From positions 2,618,529-2,682,528 of the forward strand of contig NZ_UEXK01000004.1 in the NCBI RefSeq assembly GCF_900491935.1: 64,000 nucleotides of DNA, written 5' to 3'. The first letter of the stretch is position 1, and every line of letters begins with the position of its first letter. The translations under genes were made by a program, and so were the position numbers. The stretch comes from Klenkia terrae (GTDB lineage Bacteria; Actinomycetota; Actinomycetes; Mycobacteriales; Geodermatophilaceae). Under the pieces are notes generated by a model that was not told the origin of the DNA, ran no database searches, and saw only the letters and a program-made list of their open reading frames with translations. Below are positions 1-8,278 of the stretch, piece after piece.

Positions 1-477
1 CTGTTCGACGTGGCTGGGCTCAAGGGCGTGGATTGCCTCGACCCGTCCTACGCGATTTCCATCGAGGACCTGCAGGGGTGCCTCGAGCGAATCGGGACCG
101 AGCTGCAGGCCGGCGACGTGGCCTTGATCCGCACCGGACGCATGGCCTTCTGGCCCGACGGCAGCAAGGTGCTGGGCAACCCCCCTGGGGTGGGGCTGGC
201 AGCGGCCAGGTGGTTGACCGAGCAGAAGATCGCCGCCGTCGCCGCCGACCAGGAATGCGTCGAGGTCGGACCTTCAGAGCAGGAAGACAACTGGCTGCCC
301 GGGCACTGCCACTTCCTCGCCGAAGCAGGCGTCCCGATGATCGAACTGATCGACCTGGAGGAGCTTGCCCGCGACGGCGTCAACGAGTGTGCCTTCATCG
401 CCGCCCCCATCCGGCTCCGCGGCGCTAGCGGTGCCCCCCTGCGGCCGCTAGCGATCCCCTTCCACCCGACGACATGA
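1..477 (+). CDS. Cyclase-family hydrolase, 5'-truncated by window edge
   Basis: The frame is open to the first base, so only about the last 158 residues are present. They resemble the C-terminal half of the metal-dependent cyclase/kynurenine-formamidase-like family (PF04199): a hydrophobic strand followed by GVDCLDP, then an ALIRTG segment, a D-x-E-C-V-E region and GHCHFLAEAGVPMIE near the end. Family members hydrolyse amides or cyclic products. In the Arthrobacter pAO1 nicotine lower pathway a protein annotated as polyketide cyclase sits beside a 2,6-dihydroxypyridine hydroxylase and an omega-amidase, as here. A role opening the hydroxylated pyridine ring is inferred. The stop overlaps the next start as ATGA, so translation is probably coupled. 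Confidence 0.8.
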   Translation: MFDVAGLKGVDCLDPSYAISIEDLQGCLERIGTELQAGDVALIRTGRMAFWPDGSKVLGNPPGVGLAAARWLTEQKIAAVAADQECVEVGPSEQEDNWLPGHCHFLAEAGVPMIELIDLEELARDGVNECAFIAAPIRLRGASGAPLRPLAIPFHPTT

Positions 478-1679
478 CCATCCCCAGCGGACGGACCACC
501 AGCACGCGGGTCGCCGTCGTCGGAGGGTCGATCGGAGGAATGACAGCCGCCGGGCTGCTCCGAGACGCCGGCTACCAGGTCGATGTCTATGAGCGTTCCC
601 CCGGTCCTCTTTCGGGTCTAGGCACGGGCATCGTCGTACAACCGGAGCTCGTCCGATTTCTCCTGGAGAGGACCACGACAACTCTGGAGGACATCAGCGT
701 CCCCTCGTCGTCCATGAGATACGTCGACGCCTCCAGCGGTGCGCTGATCGGTGCGACCGATGACAGCTGGCGATTCACCTCCTACAATGCTCTCTACCAT
801 CGGCTGCTAGAGAACTTCGGCCTAGAGCGCTACCACTTCTCCTGCAACCTGGAGCGCTTGGTCGACCACGGGGACCAGGTCGACCTCACCTTCAGCAGTG
901 GGGAAACGGCCCAGGCCGATCTCGTTGTACTCGCCGACGGCGGAGCATCTGCCGGCCGTCGTCAGTTGCTCGGGATCACCCCCGAGTACGCGGGCTACGT
1001 GACCTGGCGTGGTCTAGCAGAGCTGGACGCGCTGTCGGCCTCCACCCGCGCTTTCTTCGACGACACGTTCACCTACGGCCTCCTGGACGACGGGCATCTG
1101 ATCGCCTACCCCATCCCGGTAGTCGATGCAGACGGGCACACCAGGAGGGCACTGAACTACCAGTGGTACTGGAACGTCCCCGCTGGGCCCGAACTGGACG
1201 AGCTGATGACCGACCGCAACGGGGTGCGCCGACCGACCTCGGTCCACCACCACGACCTGCGGCCAGAACTGCTCGCCGAGTTCCACTCTCGAGCAAGCGA
1301 GCGACTGACTAACACCTTCGTGGAGCTGCTGCACGCCGCCGAAGAACCCTTCGTCACGGTCATCGCCGATGCAGACGTGCCTCAGATGCGCGTGGGCAGG
1401 TGCGTGCTGATCGGCGACGCGGCTGTCACCCCGCGGCCGCACGCAGCAGCTGGAGGGGCGAAGGCCGCCGCCGACGCCTGGGCCCTGGTTGCTGCGCTAA
1501 CTGATGGCGGGGACGACCTTGATGAGGCACTTAACCGGTGGGAAGCCCAGCAGCTACCCGTTGGACGCGCTTACCTGCAGAAGGTCCGGCGCATGGCCGA
1601 CGTCCTGCAGCACGGCGGCAGCTTCACACCTGGTGACCCCGCCAATCGATTCGGCCTGCCCACCGTCGTCGCGGGTTGA
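474..1679 (+). CDS. FAD-dependent monooxygenase, 2,6-dihydroxypyridine hydroxylase-like
   Basis: A 401-residue single-component flavoprotein hydroxylase. Residues 13-23 (VAVVGGSIGGM) form the Rossmann FAD site, and IGDAAVTPRPHAAAGGAKAA near residues 313-332 is the second FAD motif. The PRPHAAAGGAKAAADAW form is typical of 2,6-dihydroxypyridine 3-monooxygenases and relatives. These use NADH and O2 to hydroxylate a dihydroxypyridine to 2,3,6-trihydroxypyridine. The ATG overlaps the stop of the cyclase gene by four bases and an SRPBCC gene follows after about 40 bases, so the first four genes look like one operon. The exact substrate cannot be read from the sequence. Confidence 0.85.
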   Translation: MTIPSGRTTSTRVAVVGGSIGGMTAAGLLRDAGYQVDVYERSPGPLSGLGTGIVVQPELVRFLLERTTTTLEDISVPSSSMRYVDASSGALIGATDDSWRFTSYNALYHRLLENFGLERYHFSCNLERLVDHGDQVDLTFSSGETAQADLVVLADGGASAGRRQLLGITPEYAGYVTWRGLAELDALSASTRAFFDDTFTYGLLDDGHLIAYPIPVVDADGHTRRALNYQWYWNVPAGPELDELMTDRNGVRRPTSVHHHDLRPELLAEFHSRASERLTNTFVELLHAAEEPFVTVIADADVPQMRVGRCVLIGDAAVTPRPHAAAGGAKAAADAWALVAALTDGGDDLDEALNRWEAQQLPVGRAYLQKVRRMADVLQHGGSFTPGDPANRFGLPTVVAG

Positions 1680-1721
1680 GCCTGCTGTGTCCCGACCCCA
1701 GACCAGAGATGAGCGTTGACA

Positions 1722-2435
1722 ATGCAGTTGACCAATGAGTTCGACGTGTCCGTGCCGGTAGATGAGGCCTGGCGGCTGCTCTCGGACCTAGAGAAGGTCG
1801 GGCCCTGCCTGCCCGGTGCCTCCATCACCGGACGCGATGGCGATGACTACCTCGGCCAGGCCAAGATCAAGGTTGGTCCGATCACCGCCAACTACAAGGG
1901 CACTGCCCGATTCCTTGAGCTCGACGAGGGCGAGTACCGCGCTGTGCTGAGCGCGAAGGGCCGAGAAGCTCGCGGAGGTGGTGACGCGCAGGCCCTGGTC
2001 ACTGCGACCCTGCTGGACAAGGGGGACGTAACTCACGTCACGGTGATCACCGACCTCAACCTGTCGGGCAAGATTGCGCAGTTCGGGCGCGGCGTCATCA
2101 CCGACGTCAGCGCCGCTCTGCTCAAGACATTCGCCACCCGCCTGGAAGCTATGGTGCAGCAGGACCAGACCGGCGATCAGGACGCGACGGCGACCACGCC
2201 GCCAGCGACCGCTACCGGCGGGCTGCCCTCGGGCGAGGGTAAGCCGCAACTGGTGACGTCGTCTGTGCCCACCGAGGTGCCCCACGCAGCACCCGTGGCA
2301 GACGAGGACGACGCACTGGCCATCCTCCCGCTCGCACGCAGCATCGCGCTGAGCAAGCTGCAGCAGCCGGTCCCGTTGTTCGCGGTCGTACTCGGCGCCG
2401 CCATCGCATTCCTCTTGGGGAGGCGAAGGGCTTGA
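1722..2435 (+). CDS. CoxG-like SRPBCC protein, membrane-anchored
   Basis: 237 residues. The N-terminal ~150 residues are a carbon monoxide dehydrogenase subunit G-type SRPBCC domain (FDVSVPVDEAWRLLSDLEKVGPCLPGA, then GPITANYKG and FGRGVITDVS). A Pro/Thr/Ala linker follows, and a hydrophobic C-terminal helix of about 17 residues ends in GRRRA, a single C-terminal membrane anchor with positive cytoplasmic end. CoxG proteins accompany molybdenum hydroxylases and are implicated in membrane recruitment or maturation of the enzyme. The molybdenum hydroxylase encoded from 3538 is the obvious partner. I prefer the ATG at 1722 over a TTG two codons earlier. Confidence 0.85.
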   Translation: MQLTNEFDVSVPVDEAWRLLSDLEKVGPCLPGASITGRDGDDYLGQAKIKVGPITANYKGTARFLELDEGEYRAVLSAKGREARGGGDAQALVTATLLDKGDVTHVTVITDLNLSGKIAQFGRGVITDVSAALLKTFATRLEAMVQQDQTGDQDATATTPPATATGGLPSGEGKPQLVTSSVPTEVPHAAPVADEDDALAILPLARSIALSKLQQPVPLFAVVLGAAIAFLLGRRRA

Positions 2436-3244
2436 GCGGCTCGCCGCCGGCCTCGACCGATATTCGATTATTGCAGGTCGCCTATGGCGATGAGGAACCT
2501 CTAGCTCGACGCGTCGAGCGGGTGGCGAATCTAGTTCGGCAGCAGCAAGGCGCTGATCTGGTGGTGTTGCCCGAGCTGTGGGCTCACGGCGGCTTCTCCT
2601 ATCAGTCATGGCAGGAGGAGGCTGAGCCGCTGACGGGACCAACAATCTCCGCGCTGCGCGAGGCGGCCCGTGACGCACAGGTGGTTCTCCACGGCGGATC
2701 CGTAATCGAACGCCCAGCTGACTCGAGTGCCCTGTACAACACCGCTGTAGTGATCGACCGCCACGGCGAGATCACAGCGACATACCGCAAAATGCACCGG
2801 TTCGGCTTCAGCGAGGGGGAGCCTCAGCTGCTCACCGCGGGGGACCAGGTAGCCACCGTGGAGCTTGACCTGGCGGGTCGGTCGGTGCCAACCGGATTGG
2901 CTACCTGCTACGACCTCCGGTTCCCCGAACTATTCCGCATGCTGACCTACAACGGAATGCAGGTGCTGTTCCTTGTCGCGGCGTGGCCCAAAGCGCGCGT
3001 CGACCACTGGCGGGTCCTCGCGCAGGCACGGGCAGTGGAAAACCAAGTGGTTGTCCTGGCGTGCAATACCGCCGGCACACACGCCGGGGTCACGATGGGC
3101 GGACACAGCATGATCGTCGATGCCCAAGGTCGTGTGCTGGCCGAAGCCGGCGACACCGAGGAGGTCCTCAGCATGGTCTTAGACCTCGGCGGAGTCGACA
3201 CTGCACGCGCGAGCTTCCCCGTGCTACTCGACCGCCGGTTCTAA
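2432..3244 (+). CDS. Nitrilase-superfamily amidase, omega-amidase-like
   Basis: 270 residues with the complete C-N hydrolase triad: E48 (VVLPELW), K120 (YRKMH) and C159 (TCYDLRFPELF). The TCYDLRFPELFR form is typical of omega-amidases and Nit2-like enzymes rather than true nitrilases. By analogy with pAO1, it would hydrolyse alpha-ketoglutaramate to 2-oxoglutarate and ammonia after ring opening; that substrate is inferred from the neighbours. The start is a TTG embedded in the preceding stop (TTGA). A GGGGAGG ribosome-binding site about 8 bases upstream supports it. Confidence 0.85.
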   Translation: MSGSPPASTDIRLLQVAYGDEEPLARRVERVANLVRQQQGADLVVLPELWAHGGFSYQSWQEEAEPLTGPTISALREAARDAQVVLHGGSVIERPADSSALYNTAVVIDRHGEITATYRKMHRFGFSEGEPQLLTAGDQVATVELDLAGRSVPTGLATCYDLRFPELFRMLTYNGMQVLFLVAAWPKARVDHWRVLAQARAVENQVVVLACNTAGTHAGVTMGGHSMIVDAQGRVLAEAGDTEEVLSMVLDLGGVDTARASFPVLLDRRF

Positions 3245-3537
3245 TCACGGCAGCCACGACCCCGGGGCCGGCGGTGCACGCACGACCCCGGCGCCGGGTA
3301 GTCCGATCACTCACTGACACCGCACGAGCCGAGCGCCGCCAACAACCACGCCTGCAACCCCCAGGCAGGTAGGGGCACTTCAGGCCAACGGCCACCGCAA
3401 CCCTCAGCCGTTTACGGATTCCGGGTGATGCGGGTCACCAACGTCTGTCATCTGAACGTCGATAGCTGTGTTGCCGGATTTACTGTCGGATTTCCGGGCC
3501 CGACGGACACGCGTTGCCGCCCACTGGAGGTGTGAGA
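3245..3537. other. Intergenic, probable promoter region for molybdenum hydroxylase operon
   Basis: About 290 bases between the amidase and the flavin subunit with no convincing coding frame. It is less GC-rich near its right end, where an interrupted CCGGA...TCCGG arrangement (about 3473-3496) lies just upstream of the GGAGGTG ribosome-binding site of the next gene. A promoter is expected here, but I cannot assign -35 and -10 boxes with confidence. Confidence 0.4.
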
Positions 3538-4392
3538 GTGAAGTCCCCCGTATTTGCCTATGCCGCGCCGAACACCGTGGCTGAGGCATGCAGCCTGCTC
3601 GCCGATGACGAGGACGCGAAGCTGCTCGCAGGCGGGCAGAGCCTCGTACCCCTGCTCGCATTGCGTCTTGCCGCACCGACGACCCTGGTCGACCTGCGGC
3701 TAGTGCCCGCCCTGACAGGTATCACCCACGACCAGGGCGTTCTCCGGCTCGGGGCCATGACGACCCATAGATCCATCGAGCGCTCCCCGCTGGTTCAAGA
3801 TGTAGCGCCGGCGATCGCCGAGGCCGCCGCGTTGATCGCCCATCCCCAGGTTCGGACCCGCGGCACGATCGGCGGCGCAGTGGCCCATGCCGATGCGGCA
3901 GCCGAGTGGCCCGCAGTCCTGCTCGCCATGGACGGCCACGTCGAGGTCACCGGCACCGGAGGTAGCCGGTCCATCTCCGCCGGCGACCTCTTCATGGGCC
4001 CATTCATGACCTCCCTGGAACCGGATGAGGTCATCACCTCGGTGTCACTGCCCATCGACGGACGCGAGATCTGGGTGGATGAGCACCAGCGTCGCCACGG
4101 TGACTACGGACTGTCCATCCTGGCGATGACCTACCAGCTGTCAGATGGGCTTATCACCGATGTCCGACTCGCTGTCGCAGGGGCCACCGGCAGCGTCACC
4201 CGTGCCCCCGAAGCCGAGGCAGCACTGGAAGGACGTGCCCCCGCCGACAGCAACGACGCGATCACTGCTCTGGCAGCTGAGCTGTCCTACACCTCGGACA
4301 TCCACGGATCAGCCGACTACCGGCGAGACATCACCACCACATTGTTCCAGCGCGCCCTGCGGGCCGCGGGGGAGAGGTCCGGTCAGGCATGA
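3538..4392 (+). CDS. Molybdenum hydroxylase FAD subunit (CoxM/KdhM/NdhM type)
   Basis: 284 residues from a GTG preceded by a strong GGAGGTG site. An upstream in-frame ATG at 3514 exists but lacks such a site. The protein matches the FAD-binding medium subunit of xanthine-dehydrogenase-family enzymes: AGGQSLVPLLALRLA binds the pyrophosphate, and HPQVRTRGTIGGAVAHADAAAEWP is the second FAD motif (TIGGxxxxADxxAE). Electrons pass from the molybdopterin centre through two 2Fe-2S clusters to this FAD. The gene overlaps the next one by four bases (ATGA). The order M-S-L is the usual one for this enzyme class in actinobacteria. Confidence 0.93.
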   Translation: MKSPVFAYAAPNTVAEACSLLADDEDAKLLAGGQSLVPLLALRLAAPTTLVDLRLVPALTGITHDQGVLRLGAMTTHRSIERSPLVQDVAPAIAEAAALIAHPQVRTRGTIGGAVAHADAAAEWPAVLLAMDGHVEVTGTGGSRSISAGDLFMGPFMTSLEPDEVITSVSLPIDGREIWVDEHQRRHGDYGLSILAMTYQLSDGLITDVRLAVAGATGSVTRAPEAEAALEGRAPADSNDAITALAAELSYTSDIHGSADYRRDITTTLFQRALRAAGERSGQA

Positions 4393-4871
4393 CGCAACCA
4401 GCCGAGCACGTCTCAGTCCAGGTCGAGGTCAACGGGCGTCGTTATCAGCGCAGCGTCATGGCACGCCTGACGCTGTCGGATTTCCTGCGTGACGAGCTGG
4501 GGCTCACCGGCACCAAGGTCGGGTGCGAGCACGGCGTGTGCGGAGCCTGCACGATCCTCATCGACGACGAACCGGCTCGCTCCTGCCTGATGCTCACCGT
4601 CCAAGCCGACGGCAAGAAGATCCGCACGGTGGAAAGCCTGGCGAGCGGGCGGGAGATGAGTCCCCTGCAAGCGTGCTTTCAAAAGCACCATGCCTTGCAG
4701 TGCGGTTTCTGCACAGCGGGCTTCCTCATGAGCGCAACAGCGCTGCTGGAGGAAGGCCAGCCGACGCGGGAGGACATCGTTGAGACGCTGTCCGGCCACT
4801 ACTGCCGGTGCACCGGCTACTCCCCGATCATCGATGCGGTCGAAGAGGCCGCGGCCAAGGAGCCGTCATGA
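4389..4871 (+). CDS. Molybdenum hydroxylase 2Fe-2S subunit (CoxS type)
   Basis: 160 residues, normal length for the small subunit. The plant-type 2Fe-2S cluster ligands are GCEHGVCGAC plus SC about residues 45-66. The second cluster uses CGFC and, further on, CRCTGYSPI near residues 100-145. This is the electron-transfer subunit between the molybdenum centre in the large subunit and the FAD subunit. It starts on an ATG within the ATGA overlap with the flavin subunit and ends with an ATGA overlap with the large subunit, so the three subunits are translationally coupled. Confidence 0.95.
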   Translation: MTQPAEHVSVQVEVNGRRYQRSVMARLTLSDFLRDELGLTGTKVGCEHGVCGACTILIDDEPARSCLMLTVQADGKKIRTVESLASGREMSPLQACFQKHHALQCGFCTAGFLMSATALLEEGQPTREDIVETLSGHYCRCTGYSPIIDAVEEAAAKEPS

Positions 4872-7228
4872 GCTTCCCGCACTCTCAGTCGCCCTCTATC
4901 GCCGCCCGGAGCATCGGCGCCCGCGTCCCCCGAGGGGACGATCCGCGACTGCTGACTGGTCGCGGGCAGTACTTGGCCGACATCGTTCTGCCCGGTGAAC
5001 TGCACGCCTGCTTCGTTCGTAGCTCTGCTGCTCATGCCCGCATCACGCGGGTCACCACCGACGAGGCCCGTGCGCTCGACGGGGTCGTCGCGGTATGGAC
5101 CGGAGAAGATGCCGCGAAGTTCTGCGAAGGCATCGTCGGGGAGCTGGAAGTCGAAGGATGTTTCGCCACCACGATGCCGTTGCTCGCCCGAGACATCGTC
5201 CGCTACGTGGGGGAACCCGTCGCAGTGGTCGTCGCGGAAAGCAGGTACGTGGCCGAGGACGGTTGCGACCTCGTCGATGTGGACTACGAGCCGCTTGAGC
5301 CGGTTCTGCACCCGCGGTCGGCGTTGGAAGGCGGCCCGTCCGCCAACGAGGAGCTGCCCGACAACGTCGCCCTCCGGGGAGGCAAGGTCCTCGGTGATGT
5401 CGAAGGCGCATTCAACGACGCCGCACGCGTCATCGAAGCGACCTTCCACAGCGGTCGCCTGTCGGCTGGGCCCATGGAAACCCGTGGGGTCATCGCCAGC
5501 TACGACTGGACCAGTCGCCGGCTGCGCCTGTGGACCGGCTCGCAGATGCCCCACTACATCAAGTACTGCCTCACCGCGTACCTCGGCTTCCCGGAGAACG
5601 AGTGCGAGGTGCTGACACCTGACACCGGCGGTGGGTTCGGACAGAAGGCCCACATCTTCCCGGAGGAGATGCTGCTGCCGCTGCTGGCCCGCGAGCTTGA
5701 CCGGCCGGTGAAGTGGGTCGAGGACCGTCGCGAAAACCTGATGACTGCTACCCACGCCCACGAGCAGTTCATCGACATCGCCTACGCCTTCGACTCCGAC
5801 GCACGGGCCACAGGTGTGCGAATTCGCGCAACCGGCGACGGGGGGGCCTACCACCAGCCACCGTGGTCGATGGGCGTCGAGCCATGGTGCACGGCGATGG
5901 TCACCCCCACAGGGGTGTACGACATCCCCGCAGCCGATCTCACCTACGAAGCCGCCGCCACGAACAAGACCCCCATCGGGGCCTACCGCGGTGTGGGATA
6001 CATGGCCGGCACCCTCGTCCGTGAATGCCTCATGGACGACGCAGCCAGGGCGTTCAAGCTCTCCCCCTTCGACATCCGCCGGCGCAGTGTGGTGCGCGAG
6101 TTCCCGTGGACCAACCCGCAGGGAATCGTGTACGACGAAGGCAGCTGGCTGCAGACCATCGACGAACTCGAGCGCATGGTCGACTACCCGGCCTTCCTCG
6201 AGCGTCAGGCTGCGCTCCGCGCCGAGGGCCGCTTCATCGGGCTCGGATTGAGCGTCTTCGTCGAAAGCAGCGGCGAAAGCACGGCGATGGGCAAGGCCCA
6301 CGACCTCGGGGGCATCTACCACGACACCGCCACAGTGAAGATGGAGCCCAACGGCAGCGTGACCGTCACCATCGGGCTTACCACCCAAGGTCAGGGTCAC
6401 CGCACGACGATGGCCCAGGTCGTTGCCGACTCGCTGGGTGTGCCACTTGAAGCCATCACCGTTCGAGCCGCTGAATCCACAACCTACGGCTGGGGGAGCG
6501 GCACGGTGGGCAGTCGCGGTGCGGTCATCGCCGGTGGAGCAGTCCTACGAGCATCCAACGTCATCCGCACCAAGCTCGTTGCGCTAGCGGCGAGCATGCT
6601 CGAGGCGGACCCCGCCGACATCGACCTGGTCGACGGTGCGGCCGTGGTGCTGGGCGTGCCCGGGTCCTCGGTGTCCATCATCGACCTGGCCACCGCGGTC
6701 TACTTCGACCAGAGCGCCTGGCCCGCGGACTTCGACCCCACCCTGGAAGCCACCCTCGCCTACGACCCTGCGCGGCCGATCTTCTCCAACGGCGGCCACG
6801 CCATGATCGTCGAGGTCGCGCCAGAGACCGGTTTTGTGACTGTGGAGAAGGTTTTCTCGGTCGAGGACTGTGGCACGGTAATCAACCCAGACATCGTCGA
6901 GGGCCAGATACGCGGGGGCGTCGTCCAGGGCATCGGGGCGGCGCTGCTCGAGCGCCTTGTCTATGACGATTCCGGTCAGCTGGTCACCACCACCCTGCTG
7001 GACTACCACATGCCGAGCATGGACTTCTCGCCCCCTTTCGAGATCCACCACCTGGAGACGCCCTCCTCCCATACGCCCGGCGGCATCAAGGGCATGGGAG
7101 AGTCCGGCCTGATCGCGGCACCCGCCGCCGTACTCAACGCCGTCAATGACGCCCTGTCCCACACCGGCACGGTGCTGCACGACATCCCCATCACCCCCGA
7201 GCAGGTGCTTCGCGCCTTGCGCGGATGA
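4868..7228 (+). CDS. Molybdenum hydroxylase large catalytic subunit (CoxL/KdhL type)
   Basis: 786 residues from the ATG that overlaps the small-subunit stop. Features: N-terminal GARVPRGDDPRLLTGRGQYLADI, the DTGGGFGQKAH cofactor motif, GAYRGVGYMAGT at the active-site loop, GQGHRTTMAQVVADSLG, and the catalytic glutamate in GIKGMGESG (E745). The loop lacks the AYXCSFR sequence of true CO dehydrogenase, so this is a ring hydroxylase rather than a CO oxidiser. With the neighbouring dihydroxypyridine-hydroxylase-like flavoprotein and amidase, an N-heteroaromatic substrate (pyridine, nicotinate or a nicotine-derived ketone) is likely, though not proved. Confidence 0.9.
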   Translation: MSFPHSQSPSIAARSIGARVPRGDDPRLLTGRGQYLADIVLPGELHACFVRSSAAHARITRVTTDEARALDGVVAVWTGEDAAKFCEGIVGELEVEGCFATTMPLLARDIVRYVGEPVAVVVAESRYVAEDGCDLVDVDYEPLEPVLHPRSALEGGPSANEELPDNVALRGGKVLGDVEGAFNDAARVIEATFHSGRLSAGPMETRGVIASYDWTSRRLRLWTGSQMPHYIKYCLTAYLGFPENECEVLTPDTGGGFGQKAHIFPEEMLLPLLARELDRPVKWVEDRRENLMTATHAHEQFIDIAYAFDSDARATGVRIRATGDGGAYHQPPWSMGVEPWCTAMVTPTGVYDIPAADLTYEAAATNKTPIGAYRGVGYMAGTLVRECLMDDAARAFKLSPFDIRRRSVVREFPWTNPQGIVYDEGSWLQTIDELERMVDYPAFLERQAALRAEGRFIGLGLSVFVESSGESTAMGKAHDLGGIYHDTATVKMEPNGSVTVTIGLTTQGQGHRTTMAQVVADSLGVPLEAITVRAAESTTYGWGSGTVGSRGAVIAGGAVLRASNVIRTKLVALAASMLEADPADIDLVDGAAVVLGVPGSSVSIIDLATAVYFDQSAWPADFDPTLEATLAYDPARPIFSNGGHAMIVEVAPETGFVTVEKVFSVEDCGTVINPDIVEGQIRGGVVQGIGAALLERLVYDDSGQLVTTTLLDYHMPSMDFSPPFEIHHLETPSSHTPGGIKGMGESGLIAAPAAVLNAVNDALSHTGTVLHDIPITPEQVLRALRG

Positions 7229-7337
7229 CCGTTGGTCATGATGGATCGCGCGGGGGAGCTCACCCACCGGTCGTCGCACAAGCAGCTCGCAGCCATGGAC
7301 ACTGTGCGCACCTGATGATCGGTGAGGGCGGCCTCCG

Positions 7338-8135
7338 ATGACATCGCACACCGCGGTGCTCGGCTCAGTCGCCCGGCTGGATATCGCCACAACCAAAGGG
7401 TTCGCGCTCAGTCAGGTACCTGCAGTCCACGTGGCATCCACCGGCATCGTCGGCAACCGGGAGTTCTTCCTCGTCGACATCGACGAGCGGCTCTACTCGG
7501 TCCCCAGAGACCCTGCCTTTCTTGGCTATTGGACTTCCTATGACCACTCCAGTGGCGTCTTCTCACTGGGCAGCGGTGACACAACAGAATGCTCGGCCAC
7601 GGTCCACCACGTGGGGGACGTTCGACCGTTCGAGTTCGACGAACGCATGGTCGAGGGCCGGTGGGCGCCGGGACCGTGGGATGAGGTGCTCTCAGACGTC
7701 GCCGGACGACACGTGCGCCTAGTGCACTGCGCCGTTGCAGGTGGTGGACATGACGTCCACCCGGTGACGCTGCAGTCCACAGCCTCCCTGGCTGCACTCG
7801 GCACCGAACTAAACGGACATCCACTGGACCGTCGCCGGTTCCGGCTCAACCTCACCCTCGACCTAGGCTCTGTCCCGTTCATTGAGGACAGCTGGGACGG
7901 CATCTTGGCCGTGGGGTCCTGTCGGCTTCGACTGCGCGGCGGGGTGCCCCGCTGCATAGCTGTGGAATACCGGCCAGAGGACGGTCATCGCGGCCTGCTC
8001 GTGCAGCAGCGCATCAGCAGACTGCGCGGGCCGATGATCAGCGACTGGGGCCCGGGGGTGCTGTACGGGACCTACGCCGATGTCCTGGACCCCGGCCCCA
8101 TAGCCGTCGGCGACCCGGTCGCCGTGCAGACCTAA
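7338..8135 (+). CDS. MOSC-domain protein
   Basis: 265 residues. The N-terminal region resembles a MOSC N-terminal beta-barrel. The C-terminal half has GTELNGHPLDRRRFRLNLTL followed by VPRCIAVEYRPE, the pattern of the MOSC domain found at the C-terminus of molybdenum cofactor sulfurases. Xanthine-oxidase-type enzymes need a terminal sulfido ligand on Mo, so a MOSC protein directly downstream of the hydroxylase subunits fits a role in cofactor sulfuration or handling. The cysteine in VPRCIAVE is in the usual place of the conserved MOSC cysteine. A 109-base gap with a GGTGAGGGCGG site precedes the ATG. Confidence 0.75.
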   Translation: MTSHTAVLGSVARLDIATTKGFALSQVPAVHVASTGIVGNREFFLVDIDERLYSVPRDPAFLGYWTSYDHSSGVFSLGSGDTTECSATVHHVGDVRPFEFDERMVEGRWAPGPWDEVLSDVAGRHVRLVHCAVAGGGHDVHPVTLQSTASLAALGTELNGHPLDRRRFRLNLTLDLGSVPFIEDSWDGILAVGSCRLRLRGGVPRCIAVEYRPEDGHRGLLVQQRISRLRGPMISDWGPGVLYGTYADVLDPGPIAVGDPVAVQT

Positions 8136-8278
8136 GAGCAGACGGCGCCACCAACATCACCACCTCGTCGGGAACGGTAGCCGGCAGCCAGGCTAGCTAT
8201 TCGCCACCGCACGAAGGCCACCGCACCGCATCAACCAAGAACTCACGACAGGTAACGGTGCCACCAAGGGGGACACGC

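Noticed and set aside
3438..3500. Short AACGTC and CGGATTT repetitions before the molybdenum hydroxylase operon
   Set aside because: Too short and imperfect to call an operator with confidence; only mentioned in the intergenic entry.
4868..7228. Aerobic CO dehydrogenase
   Set aside because: The subunit set matches, but the active-site loop reads GAYRGVGYMAG rather than the AYXCSFR of CO-oxidising CoxL, and the neighbours are N-heterocycle genes.
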